64,000 bases of DNA from JAZDEY01 sp043808325 [NCBI: Candidatus Eiseniibacteriota bacterium]. GTDB taxonomy: Bacteria; Arandabacterota; Arandabacteria; Arandabacterales. Positions 24,924 to 33,740 of this stretch are shown here, in pieces (position 1 is the first letter of the stretch; every line of letters starts with the position of its first letter). The stretch lies in NCBI GenBank assembly GCA_043808325.1, contig JAZDEY010000028.1:1-64000 (forward strand). Direction: 5' to 3'. The translations under genes were made by a program, and so were the position numbers. The notes beneath the pieces were generated by a model, which was given only the letters and a program-made list of their open reading frames with translations, searched no databases and was not told where the DNA came from.

Positions 24924-26333
24924 ATGACCGTGAAGAAAGCCAACCTGCACGCTTTCGTCTTCCTGAGTTTTCTCCTCATGATTCTGGGCGGGGCAGCGTT
25001 CGCTCAGGAAGGCAAGCAGTTGATGATCGTAGTCACAACCGATGACAACGGTGAAGTCAATCCCTGTGGTTGACACGCCGGAGATAAGGGTGGCCTGGCC
25101 CGGCGGGCCGGGTACGTTGACTCGCTCCGTGAAGTCTACAACGACGTCGTGGTGGTGGATGTCGGTGACTTCTTCGGCAACCGCATACCTGCGCCGGAAA
25201 AAAGGCGCACCACCGCCGTCATAGACGCGATGAGGATGATCAAGACCGATGTTGTAGCCATTGGCGAGCGCGAGCTGAATTACGGTCTAGATTATCTCAG
25301 GGATTCCATAGACCGTGGGAGATTTGAGGCAGTTTGCGCCAACCTCATGAGCAAGAGGGACAGTAGTCTGGTCTTCCAGCCCTACGTAGTCAAAGCGATC
25401 GGCGGTGTTAGAGTGGGCTTTCTCGGGCTGCTTGACGATGATCCGCGCAGGGTCGGGGTCTTCGAGCAGCTGGAGGACGTTTATGTTTCAAGCTACCAGG
25501 AAGCTGCCCAGAGATATCTCCCCGAGCTCAGGGCAAAATCCGATCTCGTGGTGGCTCTCGCCCACATAGGGCTCGGCAATTCGCGTAAGCTTGCCGAGAC
25601 CCTGCCGGATTTCGACGTGATCCTGGTGGGACACGGCAACGATAGAACCCCGCTGGCTGAGAAGGTCGGGGAGACGATAGTGCTCAAGCCTGAAAGCAAG
25701 AGCAGCTCGATCGGCACACTGCTTCTGGGACTTGATGCCGATGGCAGGATCAGCGGCTTTGACGGCAATACCCTCACGATCACTAAGCAAGGCAGGATGA
25801 ATCCTGACGTCGACCGGCTTGTCAAGACCTGTGAGACCCAGGAGAAACAGCGCGAGCAGCTCCTGTCCAGGAGAAAGATGGAGCTGCCGAACATTCCGAG
25901 GCGGCCTGAAGTGGTCGCTGCGGACGGCTATCTGGGTTGGGAGACCTGCAAGACGTGTCACGGAGCGATTTACGACAGATGGTCGGCCGATCCCCATTCG
26001 CAGGCCTTTGCCACTCTTGCTAAGGACGACAAATGGAACGATCCCAAGTGTCTGGCTTGTCACACCACCGGCTACGAGGTAGCTGCCCAGAAAGACTCGC
26101 TGGATGTAAGGCCCGAGATGTGGAACGTCCAATGTGAAGCCTGTCACGGTATGGGGACCAAGCATCAGCGGGGCATGGTCGCGGCGGTCGGCGAAGATGT
26201 ATGCAGGCGATGCCACACGCCGGAGTGGAGCCCCGACTTTGACTACAGGGCCGCTCTCGCCAAGATCGATCACGGCAGAGACCAGATGGTGCCGAGACAG
26301 GCGGCGGCAACCAAGACCGAGGAGCAGCAGTGA
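24924..26333 (+). CDS. Predicted selenoprotein: UshA-like domain fused to tetraheme cytochrome c
   Basis: The frame from ATG 24924 (GGAGG 6 nt upstream) to TAA-equivalent stop TGA 26331-26333 encodes 469 residues if TGA at 25071-25073 (codon 50) is read through. A signal peptide (about 1-27, ending AFA) precedes VTTDDNGEVNPCG-U-HAGDKGGLARRAG. In the related cytochrome/UshA-like family this position is a Cys (PCGC...GGLARR), so selenocysteine at residue 50 is the simplest reading. The UshA/metallophosphatase-like part (30-300) retains GDFFG, GERELNYG, AHIG and GHGNDR. Four c-type heme sites follow: CKTCH, CLACH, CEACH and CRRCH. Without readthrough the N-terminal signal peptide would be lost from the heme domain, which needs export. 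Location: periplasm. The enzymatic reaction is unknown. Confidence 0.82.
25071..25073 (+). other. In-frame UGA, predicted selenocysteine codon (residue 50)
   Basis: TGA lies in frame between an intact signal peptide and an intact GGLARR motif, with coding character continuing unchanged on both sides. It replaces the second Cys of a PCGC motif. Elsewhere in the window Trp is TGG and TGA ends genes, so a reassigned code is unlikely. Confidence 0.8.
25094..25112 (+). promoter_or_regulatory. Candidate bacterial SECIS hairpin (cytochrome selenoprotein)
   Basis: An 8-bp stem (25094-25101 with 25105-25112, one G-U pair) closes a 3-nt loop GGC. The loop begins 28 nt after the UGA and starts with G, matching the general spacing and loop rule known for bacterial SECIS elements. 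Confidence 0.65.
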
Positions 26334-26467
26334 GACACCGCCCGTTCTTCTTTATGCTTGCGGCCGTTTTTCTGGGGCTGGTTGTAGCGGGGCTTGTTCG
26401 AGGTGAGCTCGGCGACATCGCCTTCAACGGCAGTATGCTCTGAATGTCCTGCATAGGGATCGGGTGA
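26330..26467 (+). CDS. Predicted 45-residue selenoprotein with UXXC motif (CD1871A-like CXXC peptide)
   Basis: The GTG at 26330 overlaps the stop of the cytochrome gene. The frame encodes an N-terminal hydrophobic anchor (about 5-24), a short linker, then SML-U-MSCIGIG and stop. TGA at 26441-26443 is codon 38. Small membrane peptides that end in CxxCIG(I/L)(G/E) are known as the CD1871A-type CXXC-motif family, and the TGA falls exactly on the first Cys. The product would therefore have a Sec38-x-x-Cys41 redox pair at its extreme C-terminus. Without readthrough the peptide would lose the only conserved part. The NapH-like gene begins 12 nt after the stop, so the three genes form one unit. The recollection of the family name is from memory and should be confirmed. 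Confidence 0.78.
26441..26443 (+). other. In-frame UGA, predicted selenocysteine codon (residue 38)
   Basis: TGA replaces the first Cys of a C-terminal CxxCIGIG motif. Seven more sense codons follow before the true stop TGA at 26465-26467. Confidence 0.78.
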
Positions 26468-26471
26468 TCCC
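26456..26471 (+). promoter_or_regulatory. Candidate bacterial SECIS hairpin (UXXC peptide)
   Basis: A perfect 6-bp stem, GGGATC (26456-26461) with GATCCC (26466-26471), closes the loop GGGT. The loop starts 18 nt after the UGA with a G. The true stop codon lies within the 3' side of the hairpin and the next start codon is about 6-9 nt beyond it, so the same structure could also couple translation of the NapH-like gene. Confidence 0.72.
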
Positions 26472-26479
26472 TTACCGTG

Positions 26480-27310
26480 ATGCTCTCGAAGCGGCGTATC
26501 TGGCAGATCGTATCCGCGGTAATCCATAACGGGTATTTCCCTGCTTATTTCGGGACCTTCCTCTATCAGGGATTCCTGAAAGGCGGGTGTACGCCGACCC
26601 TTAACTGCTACGCCTGCCCGTCAGCGCTTTTCTCATGCCCCATCGGGGCCCTTCAGAATTTCGCCCGGCGGCGGCAGTTTCCGTTTTTCCTTGTCGGTTT
26701 CTTTGGGGTTGTGGGAATGGGTGTGGGCAGAATGGCGTGCGGCTGGCTGTGTCCTTTCGGTTTCCTGCAGGACGGCATGAAGAAGATCTCCAAACGGGTC
26801 GTGCGCCTCCCCGCCTGGATGGGCAACCTCAAGTATGCCTCGCTGGTGGTGCTTGCAATAGCCTTACCGTTCCTGCTTGATGAATCTTGGTTCTCGCGGC
26901 TCTGCCCTGCGGGCGCGGTTGAGGGGGCGCTACCGTGGGTGGCGGGCGTGGCCCTGAAGGTGCCCGGCTCACGAGGCATGAGCCTTGAGACCATGATGGG
27001 CACTTCCTTCTGGATCAAGATGGCCATCCTTGTCTTTTTCCTTGTCACCATGGTCTACGTGAAACGGCCCTTCTGCCGGACGTCCTGCCCGATGGGCGCG
27101 GTCTTCTCCCTGTTCAACAAAATGAGCCTGGTCCGGCTCAAGGTCGATCCCGAGGTTTGCGGCCAGTGCAACTTCTGCAGAGATGTCTGCCCGGTCGATC
27201 TCGTAGCCTACAGGCAAGTGGACTCCCCCGAGTGCATCAAGTGTCTTGAGTGCACCAAGTGCCCCAAGGGCGCAATCAAGGTGACCCTGACGCCGGGCGG
27301 CAGGCTGTAA
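26480..27310 (+). CDS. NapH/CcoG-like membrane 4Fe-4S ferredoxin protein
   Basis: A 276-residue inner-membrane protein with four or five helices and cysteine clusters facing the cytoplasm: CTPTLNCYACPSALFSCPIGAL, ACGWLCPFG, CPAGA, CRTSCPMGA. The C-terminal bacterioferredoxin part has CGQCNFCRDVCP and CIKCLECTKCP, enough for two [4Fe-4S] clusters. NapH-type proteins pass electrons from quinol or ferredoxin to periplasmic acceptors. Here it would feed the periplasmic cytochrome and the UXXC peptide upstream. ATG 26480 is used; a GTG directly before it is equally possible. This is the last gene of the redox cluster. Confidence 0.87.
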   Translation: MLSKRRIWQIVSAVIHNGYFPAYFGTFLYQGFLKGGCTPTLNCYACPSALFSCPIGALQNFARRRQFPFFLVGFFGVVGMGVGRMACGWLCPFGFLQDGMKKISKRVVRLPAWMGNLKYASLVVLAIALPFLLDESWFSRLCPAGAVEGALPWVAGVALKVPGSRGMSLETMMGTSFWIKMAILVFFLVTMVYVKRPFCRTSCPMGAVFSLFNKMSLVRLKVDPEVCGQCNFCRDVCPVDLVAYRQVDSPECIKCLECTKCPKGAIKVTLTPGGRL

Positions 27311-27373
27311 CCCAAAGGACACGTCGCCCGCGTGTTCGCGGCCCTGACGGGAGCGATCGCGGCCACATTCAGA

Positions 27374-27402
27374 TTGACTCCGTCTCGAGACCCTGCTAAC
27401 CT
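27374..27402 (+). promoter_or_regulatory. Promoter of the glucan locus
   Basis: TTGACT (27374-27379), 17 bp, TAACCT (27397-27402), 27 bp before the ATG at 27430. Confidence 0.55.
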
Positions 27403-27429
27403 CTGACGCACATCCGCGGGGACGATGGC

Positions 27430-30400
27430 ATGAGACTCAGATACTATTTGGTTCTGCCGGTTCTGGCGGCCTCACTGGCCGGGGCTCCGCTTAGGGCCAC
27501 GGCCACGACCCACAATACACCTTTGATCGATGGTGTGATCGGCGTCGCAGCCGCTGACTGGGATGAGAATGAGCAGTTGCTTGCGGACCCGACCACCGAC
27601 TCACGCTACCACGAAGCCGACCTCGATAAGATATATGTGACCTGGGATGCCGAGAACCTTTATATCGGTATCCAGACCAGGTATCCACCCGGCGGCTTTG
27701 GCAACGGCTATCTCGTTTTCATCGACAAGGATGCCCAAGCCAGTTCGATGACCGGCGCCACGGATTTCACGCGGGCAAACTTCTATCCGCGGCACATAAC
27801 CTTTACGGGGATGGGAGCCGATGTGGTGGTGACCACGTGGTCTCTGACCCCGCCGGTCGAGATCAAGGATTGCACCGATCCGACTAAAGCCAGGGAGAAA
27901 CCTATCCCGGGCGCAGCGGGGGCCGCCAACTCGGGCCTATTCAGCTTCGAAGTGAAGATACCCTGGTCGGGCATGTATCCTGGTTCGGCAACGACTATCC
28001 CGCGAGGATCCAAACTCAGGATCGTTGCGGCGACGGTCGGCGGTGACAACTCCGGCGCCTATGACGCTGCACCCAGCTCCGGCCATGATTCGAATGGCAA
28101 TGGGATACCTGATGAAAGCGACCCGGCGACAGCCTGGGATGGCTACACCGATTTAGATAGGTTCCTGGAGATACCCCTTGATGCAAACCTGGATGGCTTG
28201 CCCGACCAGGGTTATCCGCCCTCGGGTGGAATCTCGGGCGCTGTCACCTTAAGTGACGCCTCCGATAGACAGACGGTCACCACGATTGATGCCTATCTGG
28301 GCTCGACCCTCTACGCGACAGCCAAGAGTCCGCGCGGCGGCGGAGCGTACCAGCTGGTACGCATGCCTGACGGCGCTTACATGCTCGAGGCTTATGCGGA
28401 CTCCTATAGAAAGGCCAGAGTCACCAATGTCGTGGTGATGGGCGGTGGCGCCGTTGATGGTATCAACTTCAGTCTCATCAAGGTCACCGGCGCCGTTATC
28501 GGCTCGGTGAGAGTGGAAGGGCCGCCCTCCGAGGTAACCATATTCGTCGAGGATCCGGCCACAGGCGCAGTCGGCGGCGACGGCAAGAAGATGATCCCCA
28601 CTGGAACCGGCAATTTCAGCATCCTCACGGTGGACGACGGCACATTTAACCTTGTCGCTGAGGCCCGGGGCTACGTCCGTCAGACTCGCAGCGTCACCAT
28701 CTCGGGGGGCGATACGGCCAGGATCGATGTGGTGCTCGCGCAGGCGGCGGCGACCCGATACGCTTTTGTCGATCAGCAGGGCAACGAGATACGCTCTCGA
28801 TCGATCTCGCGGAGCCTCCCTGCCGGCGGCATCTTCGATTTTGCGGATCTCGTGTTTGAGCCGCGTGACGACGCAGGCAACATCGCCATATTCGACGTGG
28901 CAGCGACCGACAGCGTAAGGCTCGCCGCGACGCTGCTCGATAGAACCGTCAATCCGCGCGGTCGCGTGATATTCGCCGACACTCTGGGCAATCCCCTGCT
29001 CCAGCAGATCCTGGATAGGACCATGTTCAATAAGGGCGTGGGACGTTTCCTGGTAAGCGATGACAGCGTCGAGGTTCTGAGGGTCGATGTCGAAAGGAAC
29101 TCGATCCGCGGAGCGATCGAGGTCGGTGTTGGGGAACTGAAGCCCGCGAGCGTAAGCCTTACTCGGGCACAGAGCGAGGTCGCGGTGGGTGAGCGAGTCG
29201 ATATCGGCGTCCAGCTGCTGGACGCAAGCGGTAACCCGACGCCGACTTCCGATGTTGCGGTACGGATGAAGGCGATTCGAGGATCCCCGGTCTTCGAGCC
29301 CGATGTCGGCATCACCGATGCCAACGGCTTTTTTGCTACATCGGTTCTGGCTTTCAAGGCCGACACCGTCCAGGTGACGTCCGAGGTCGAGCCAGGGGCT
29401 CTTGCCGGTCTACCGTCGGACACCGTGTCAGTGGTCTTCATACCTGGCCTGGCCTACGAGGTGACCTCGCGAGTCGAGCCCAGGGCAGTCAAGGCAGGCG
29501 GCGAGAGCCAGCTCAAGTTTCAGGTCGTCGATCAGTACGGCAATAATGTTAGCGCAAGCAACCTAAGAATCGATGTGGCGGCGTCACCTGATGATCTTCT
29601 GGATCTCGTGGAGACACCAGTCACCACCGACGCCGCCGGAGCAGCCGCAAGCCATCTGCGGGCGGGCCATCGTTATGGGCTGGTCGCCCTTGAAGCGACT
29701 TCAAGCTATCCGGTCGCAGGTGCCAAGCTCTTGATTGACTCCAAACTTGTGGCCGTGGACGAGGCGGCGCCCGAGACCCAGCCGTCCCACAGCAATCCCA
29801 ATGTCGACCTCACCACGATGTTCGCCTTGCTGGTTCCCGACACCCTCAAAGTGGTGCTTGACTTTGTGAGCTCGTGGGAAGGCGTCCACGCGATGCTGGC
29901 GCTCAAGACCACCAGCAACCCGGCGGGAGGCGATGGGGATCCCTTTGGCTTCCCCGTCAACTACGGGCATACCCTTCGACCCGATTTCGTTTTTACCTAT
30001 AAGTACAGCGCCAATGACTACGCCGATCTACGCAGATGGACCGGGAGTGGCTGGGAATACTGGCATCTCGCTGAGGCCGCCTGGATAACTGACGGCAACA
30101 ACGCCGGCAAGAACGCCTTGCCGATAGTTACGAAGACCGAGACCCAAGTGGTGTTTGCGTTTCCCCTTGCTGCGGTCGGGAATCTCGCGCCGGGCGATAC
30201 CATAAGACTCGAGGCCTACGTGACCCAGCAGGTCGGCGACAACAAATACACTGCCCTGGATTCGGATCCGCCGGACAACACGCACGACATGTTGCCTGCG
30301 CAGGGCAACTGGTATGACACAGCCACTAATGACCGAACTCTCTCAAACTGGGCCCTGTACGTTTTCCCTACCCCCGGGGCGGCGCCTTCCCTGAGCAGTG

Positions 30401-32745
30401 CCCAGGCAGTCCCCCAGACCGCCTCGCCGGGCGATCGTGTCAACTTGAGTGTGACCGTCGTCGACCAGGGTGGGGGAATCGGGGATGTTCTGGCCGATAT
30501 CTCCGTGATCGGGGGTGATGCCAGCACACGGCTCTATGACAATGGGGCCGGTGGGGACGTCGAGGCCGGCGACAACATCTACTCCTTGCGCTTTACGATC
30601 CCCGAGGTCGTTCCTCAGGGAGTCCAGACCGTATGGTTCATGGCTCGCGACAGCCTCAACATCTCCGAGACCGGAGCATCGGCCCCAGTTACGATCGTAA
30701 ATCCGCCCGATGTGATCGTTGCTGCTCCGGACTCTGTCGGCGACGATCACGGGCCCAACCTGACCGATACCTCCGGGAGGCCGATCGAAGGGCTTTACTA
30801 TCTCTATCCCACTAACGGTGTCTTCGCTCCGGGGCTTTTCGATATCACCAAGGTCGATTTTATGATCGACGGTCCCTTCCTGGTGATCAGGGTCTATCTC
30901 GGCGAACTGCCCTCTTCAGAGGCGGTCGGATGGAACGCACCCTATCCCGGTGAGACCTGCGCCAATCCCAACAAGGCGGATCTCAACCTTCAGAAGATCG
31001 ACGTCTACATCGATACCAAGGAAGGTTCAGGCGCCACCGCAGGCTTACCTTTCCGCTACGTCGACATATCGAGGAGTGATGCCTGGGAATTTGCCGCCGT
31101 CAGCGAGGGCTGGTGGAAGGGGCTCGTTGAGTCCAACGGCCAGAACTCGATCGCTTTCTGGACTATCAAGAGGCAATCAAATCAGATCGATTTCTGCGAC
31201 GATCATGTCGCCAACCTGGTCGACGTAAAGATTGCGCTGGCTGTCTTAGGGAACCCCATCCCTGACGACATCAAGAAATGGGATTTCATAATCACCGTGT
31301 CTGGGCATGACGGCGACAGCAATGATCAGAATCTGGGAGCCACACGATGGGTGAACCGCGCCAGCGGCGAGTGGCAGTTCGGGGGTGGTGCGGACAGCGA
31401 AGCCGGCAGGGAGCGCGACGCCAACATAATAGATGTGGTAATGGTGCCCGGCCTTGGGAAGAAGCCCGGCAGGACTCAGGAGGAGCTGCTCGACTATCTG
31501 CTGCCCGATGCCCTGCGAAGATTCGACCAGGGTCGGACCGCGTGTGTGCTTGAGGCAACCTCATCTTTGGACATATCGCCGCCCTCGATCAGCCCCTTCC
31601 CGACGGACGGTTACGCCCACGCGGTCTGGAACGTGCTGGATCATGCACCTGCTTCCTTCTGGACCAAGATCGAAGACGAAAGCGATATAGACCGTGCGGA
31701 ATTCCAATGGCGGCCGCTGGGCGATTCTCGCTGGCGGGTGTCGCAGATGGTCAACATCGTCGATGCTTACTGGATCGCCGATATCGATCCGGACTCGTTA
31801 CGCCAGGACGTCGACGTGATCGAACTCGTGGACGGCACCCCGGCCAGACCCTTTGAGGCCAGGATAACGGCCCGCGACCAATACGGCAATGAAGCCGAGA
31901 CATCGCTCCTCACTTTCGCCGTGCCTGAAGCCGGCATTCCCTACGAGGTCGCGCTGGGAGCGGTGCCCGGCACCAGCATCATTCTTTCCGACGGTACAAT
32001 AGTGATCGTTCCTGCGCCGAAGGGCGCGCCGGAGTTCGACAGTTACGACATAAAGGTCACGCCGCTTGGAGAATCCGGGGATGGGGCCGTCGATCTCACG
32101 GCCATAAAGTCCTCGATGACCTACCTCGGGGTGGCGAGGAAGCTTGAGATCGTCGGACACAAAGGCGGCGACTCCGAACCCGTTTCGACACTCACCAGTC
32201 CCATGACTCTTGCTCTGCACTATCCGACCTACCTCGCTGCCGAGATCGGCGATGAGCAGAAGATCGGGCTTTTCGAATACAACTATCTGACGAGAAGATG
32301 GCTCGGGATGTTCGGCGCTGCCAATGCGGAAGGCAACGCGGTTGCCGCCGACATAGGCAGAACGGGTAGCTACGGCCTTTTTGCAGATGCCAGGCTGTCG
32401 TACGACGCAAGCAAGGGTCTATCCGGTGTTCGGGCCGAACCCAATCCTTTCTCGCCCAACGGGGACGGCCTTTACGACGAGACCCGCATATCCTTCTTCC
32501 TTGCGCGGGAAGCGGACTGGGTGACCGCCGAGATCTTTGACATCGCGGGCGAAGCCGTCCGAACCATAAAATGGCAACTTGGCCTGACGACCACGGGCAG
32601 GAACGCTTTCGAGATCATCTGGGACGGCAGGGACGATCGCGGCCACACCGTGCCTTACGGCATATACGTGGTCAGGGTTGAGGTGAGGTTCAAGGTCGCT
32701 CCTTATAACGAGCGCGAGAACATCGGCATCGCGGTGATCAAATAG
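27430..32745 (+). CDS. Giant secreted multidomain glucan-associated protein with glucodextranase-like C-domain and FlgD-Ig tail
   Basis: A 1771-residue exported protein (signal peptide about 1-26). Modules in order: a CBM9/DOMON-like sandwich (about 35-250, IDGVIGVAAADWDENEQLL and FSFEVKIPWSGMYPG); carboxypeptidase-regulatory-like repeats (about 265-435); Ig-like invasin-type domains (about 570-770); a second DOMON-like block (about 785-990); a region (about 1100-1350) resembling the C-terminal polysaccharide-binding domain of glucodextranase, with VGDDHG and GLFDITKVDFMIDGPFLVIRV; fibronectin-like segments; and a FlgD-Ig domain (about 1670-1771, NPFSPNGDGLYDETRISF) that may be a sorting signal. 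No glycoside hydrolase catalytic domain is visible. Neighbouring CBM48 proteins and maltose-type ABC genes suggest a surface starch/glycogen-binding scaffold. Confidence 0.75.
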   Translation: MRLRYYLVLPVLAASLAGAPLRATATTHNTPLIDGVIGVAAADWDENEQLLADPTTDSRYHEADLDKIYVTWDAENLYIGIQTRYPPGGFGNGYLVFIDKDAQASSMTGATDFTRANFYPRHITFTGMGADVVVTTWSLTPPVEIKDCTDPTKAREKPIPGAAGAANSGLFSFEVKIPWSGMYPGSATTIPRGSKLRIVAATVGGDNSGAYDAAPSSGHDSNGNGIPDESDPATAWDGYTDLDRFLEIPLDANLDGLPDQGYPPSGGISGAVTLSDASDRQTVTTIDAYLGSTLYATAKSPRGGGAYQLVRMPDGAYMLEAYADSYRKARVTNVVVMGGGAVDGINFSLIKVTGAVIGSVRVEGPPSEVTIFVEDPATGAVGGDGKKMIPTGTGNFSILTVDDGTFNLVAEARGYVRQTRSVTISGGDTARIDVVLAQAAATRYAFVDQQGNEIRSRSISRSLPAGGIFDFADLVFEPRDDAGNIAIFDVAATDSVRLAATLLDRTVNPRGRVIFADTLGNPLLQQILDRTMFNKGVGRFLVSDDSVEVLRVDVERNSIRGAIEVGVGELKPASVSLTRAQSEVAVGERVDIGVQLLDASGNPTPTSDVAVRMKAIRGSPVFEPDVGITDANGFFATSVLAFKADTVQVTSEVEPGALAGLPSDTVSVVFIPGLAYEVTSRVEPRAVKAGGESQLKFQVVDQYGNNVSASNLRIDVAASPDDLLDLVETPVTTDAAGAAASHLRAGHRYGLVALEATSSYPVAGAKLLIDSKLVAVDEAAPETQPSHSNPNVDLTTMFALLVPDTLKVVLDFVSSWEGVHAMLALKTTSNPAGGDGDPFGFPVNYGHTLRPDFVFTYKYSANDYADLRRWTGSGWEYWHLAEAAWITDGNNAGKNALPIVTKTETQVVFAFPLAAVGNLAPGDTIRLEAYVTQQVGDNKYTALDSDPPDNTHDMLPAQGNWYDTATNDRTLSNWALYVFPTPGAAPSLSSAQAVPQTASPGDRVNLSVTVVDQGGGIGDVLADISVIGGDASTRLYDNGAGGDVEAGDNIYSLRFTIPEVVPQGVQTVWFMARDSLNISETGASAPVTIVNPPDVIVAAPDSVGDDHGPNLTDTSGRPIEGLYYLYPTNGVFAPGLFDITKVDFMIDGPFLVIRVYLGELPSSEAVGWNAPYPGETCANPNKADLNLQKIDVYIDTKEGSGATAGLPFRYVDISRSDAWEFAAVSEGWWKGLVESNGQNSIAFWTIKRQSNQIDFCDDHVANLVDVKIALAVLGNPIPDDIKKWDFIITVSGHDGDSNDQNLGATRWVNRASGEWQFGGGADSEAGRERDANIIDVVMVPGLGKKPGRTQEELLDYLLPDALRRFDQGRTACVLEATSSLDISPPSISPFPTDGYAHAVWNVLDHAPASFWTKIEDESDIDRAEFQWRPLGDSRWRVSQMVNIVDAYWIADIDPDSLRQDVDVIELVDGTPARPFEARITARDQYGNEAETSLLTFAVPEAGIPYEVALGAVPGTSIILSDGTIVIVPAPKGAPEFDSYDIKVTPLGESGDGAVDLTAIKSSMTYLGVARKLEIVGHKGGDSEPVSTLTSPMTLALHYPTYLAAEIGDEQKIGLFEYNYLTRRWLGMFGAANAEGNAVAADIGRTGSYGLFADARLSYDASKGLSGVRAEPNPFSPNGDGLYDETRISFFLAREADWVTAEIFDIAGEAVRTIKWQLGLTTTGRNAFEIIWDGRDDRGHTVPYGIYVVRVEVRFKVAPYNERENIGIAVIK

Positions 32746-32824
32746 GAGCCGGAGCGACAGAAATGAGTACGTCTTCGCCTCCGGCCATCGCGGTCCGAGG
32801 ATCAGAGGGATCAGGTAAGGCGAA

Positions 32825-33712
32825 ATGAAACGCGGAAGCTGGATCGGAGGGACGCTCGGAGTTGTGGCCGTCTTGGCAGCGGCGTCATGTGCCCTTGCCG
32901 GTTTCTTGAGCATGGAGGAGGGCGCACGCGCAACTGCGATGGGCGGAGCCTTTATCGGTGTGGCGGATGACGCGACCGCGGTCTTCTGGAATCCCGCCGG
33001 TTACGGGCTGATGCACGGGCTTCGACTAACGGGCATGGGTTCGCGGCTCTTCGCGGTTGGGGATCTCTCGGAAGACTGCGTGGCCTTGAGCTATAGCGGC
33101 TGGAAGAGGGGAGGTATCGGGTTCGGTTGGGCGAGGCGTGCTCTCGGGGATATCTACAGCGAAAACACCTTTGTCCTGGGAGTTGGCAAACGGCTTCTAT
33201 TGGACGGTTTCGCGGTGGGAGGGGCTCTGCGCATCTATCGTGTCGGTGCCCCCGGATACGAATACTATAACGACCCCAACTTCGAGAACGGTGACACGGG
33301 CTATGCGGGAGACCTGGGACTGCTCTATAAGGGTCGCAACTGGTCGGTGGCATGCGTGGTCCGCAATTTGGGCGAGCCCGAGCTCCAGATGATCAAGACG
33401 ACTGAGGCCGCCGACCCCATCTCTTCGGAGCTGAGGCTGGGCGGCACCTATACCTTTCGGGAAGTGGTGCTCCTCACCGGGGAGATAAGGCGTCCCCGCA
33501 ATGCTCCCGCTTACTACGAGGGCAAGACAAGTTACTGTCTCGGCACGGAGATATGGTTCTTTGACGCCTTCGCTCTGAGGACCGGCCTTCATCGGGACCG
33601 AGCTACGGCGGGGTTGGGCCTCAGGATCCAGAACCTGGCCGTGGATGCGGCGCTCCTGTCCGATCGGCGTCCAGGCAACAAATACAGGTTGTCCCTATCA
33701 TATGATTTCTGA
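32825..33712 (+). CDS. PorV/PorQ-family outer membrane protein
   Basis: A 295-residue protein with a signal peptide (about 1-25) and the family-defining start EEGARATAMGGAFIGVADDATAVFWNPAG. The rest alternates aromatic beta strands and ends YRLSLSYDF, a typical outer-membrane C-terminal Phe strand. PorV and PorQ are T9SS shuttle components in Bacteroidota; related UPF0164 proteins occur in other diderms. Its place after a protein with a FlgD-Ig tail and the presence of a PorX homologue in the window make an export role plausible, though a general FadL-like barrel cannot be excluded. Confidence 0.78.
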   Translation: MKRGSWIGGTLGVVAVLAAASCALAGFLSMEEGARATAMGGAFIGVADDATAVFWNPAGYGLMHGLRLTGMGSRLFAVGDLSEDCVALSYSGWKRGGIGFGWARRALGDIYSENTFVLGVGKRLLLDGFAVGGALRIYRVGAPGYEYYNDPNFENGDTGYAGDLGLLYKGRNWSVACVVRNLGEPELQMIKTTEAADPISSELRLGGTYTFREVVLLTGEIRRPRNAPAYYEGKTSYCLGTEIWFFDAFALRTGLHRDRATAGLGLRIQNLAVDAALLSDRRPGNKYRLSLSYDF

Positions 33713-33740
33713 CAAGTCGCGATAGTGGGGAGGATGGAGT

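Noticed and set aside
25042-25224. 60-codon frame overlapping the selenoprotein start
   Set aside because: It runs in a different frame from the signal peptide and the cytochrome; the in-frame TGA reading explains the region better.
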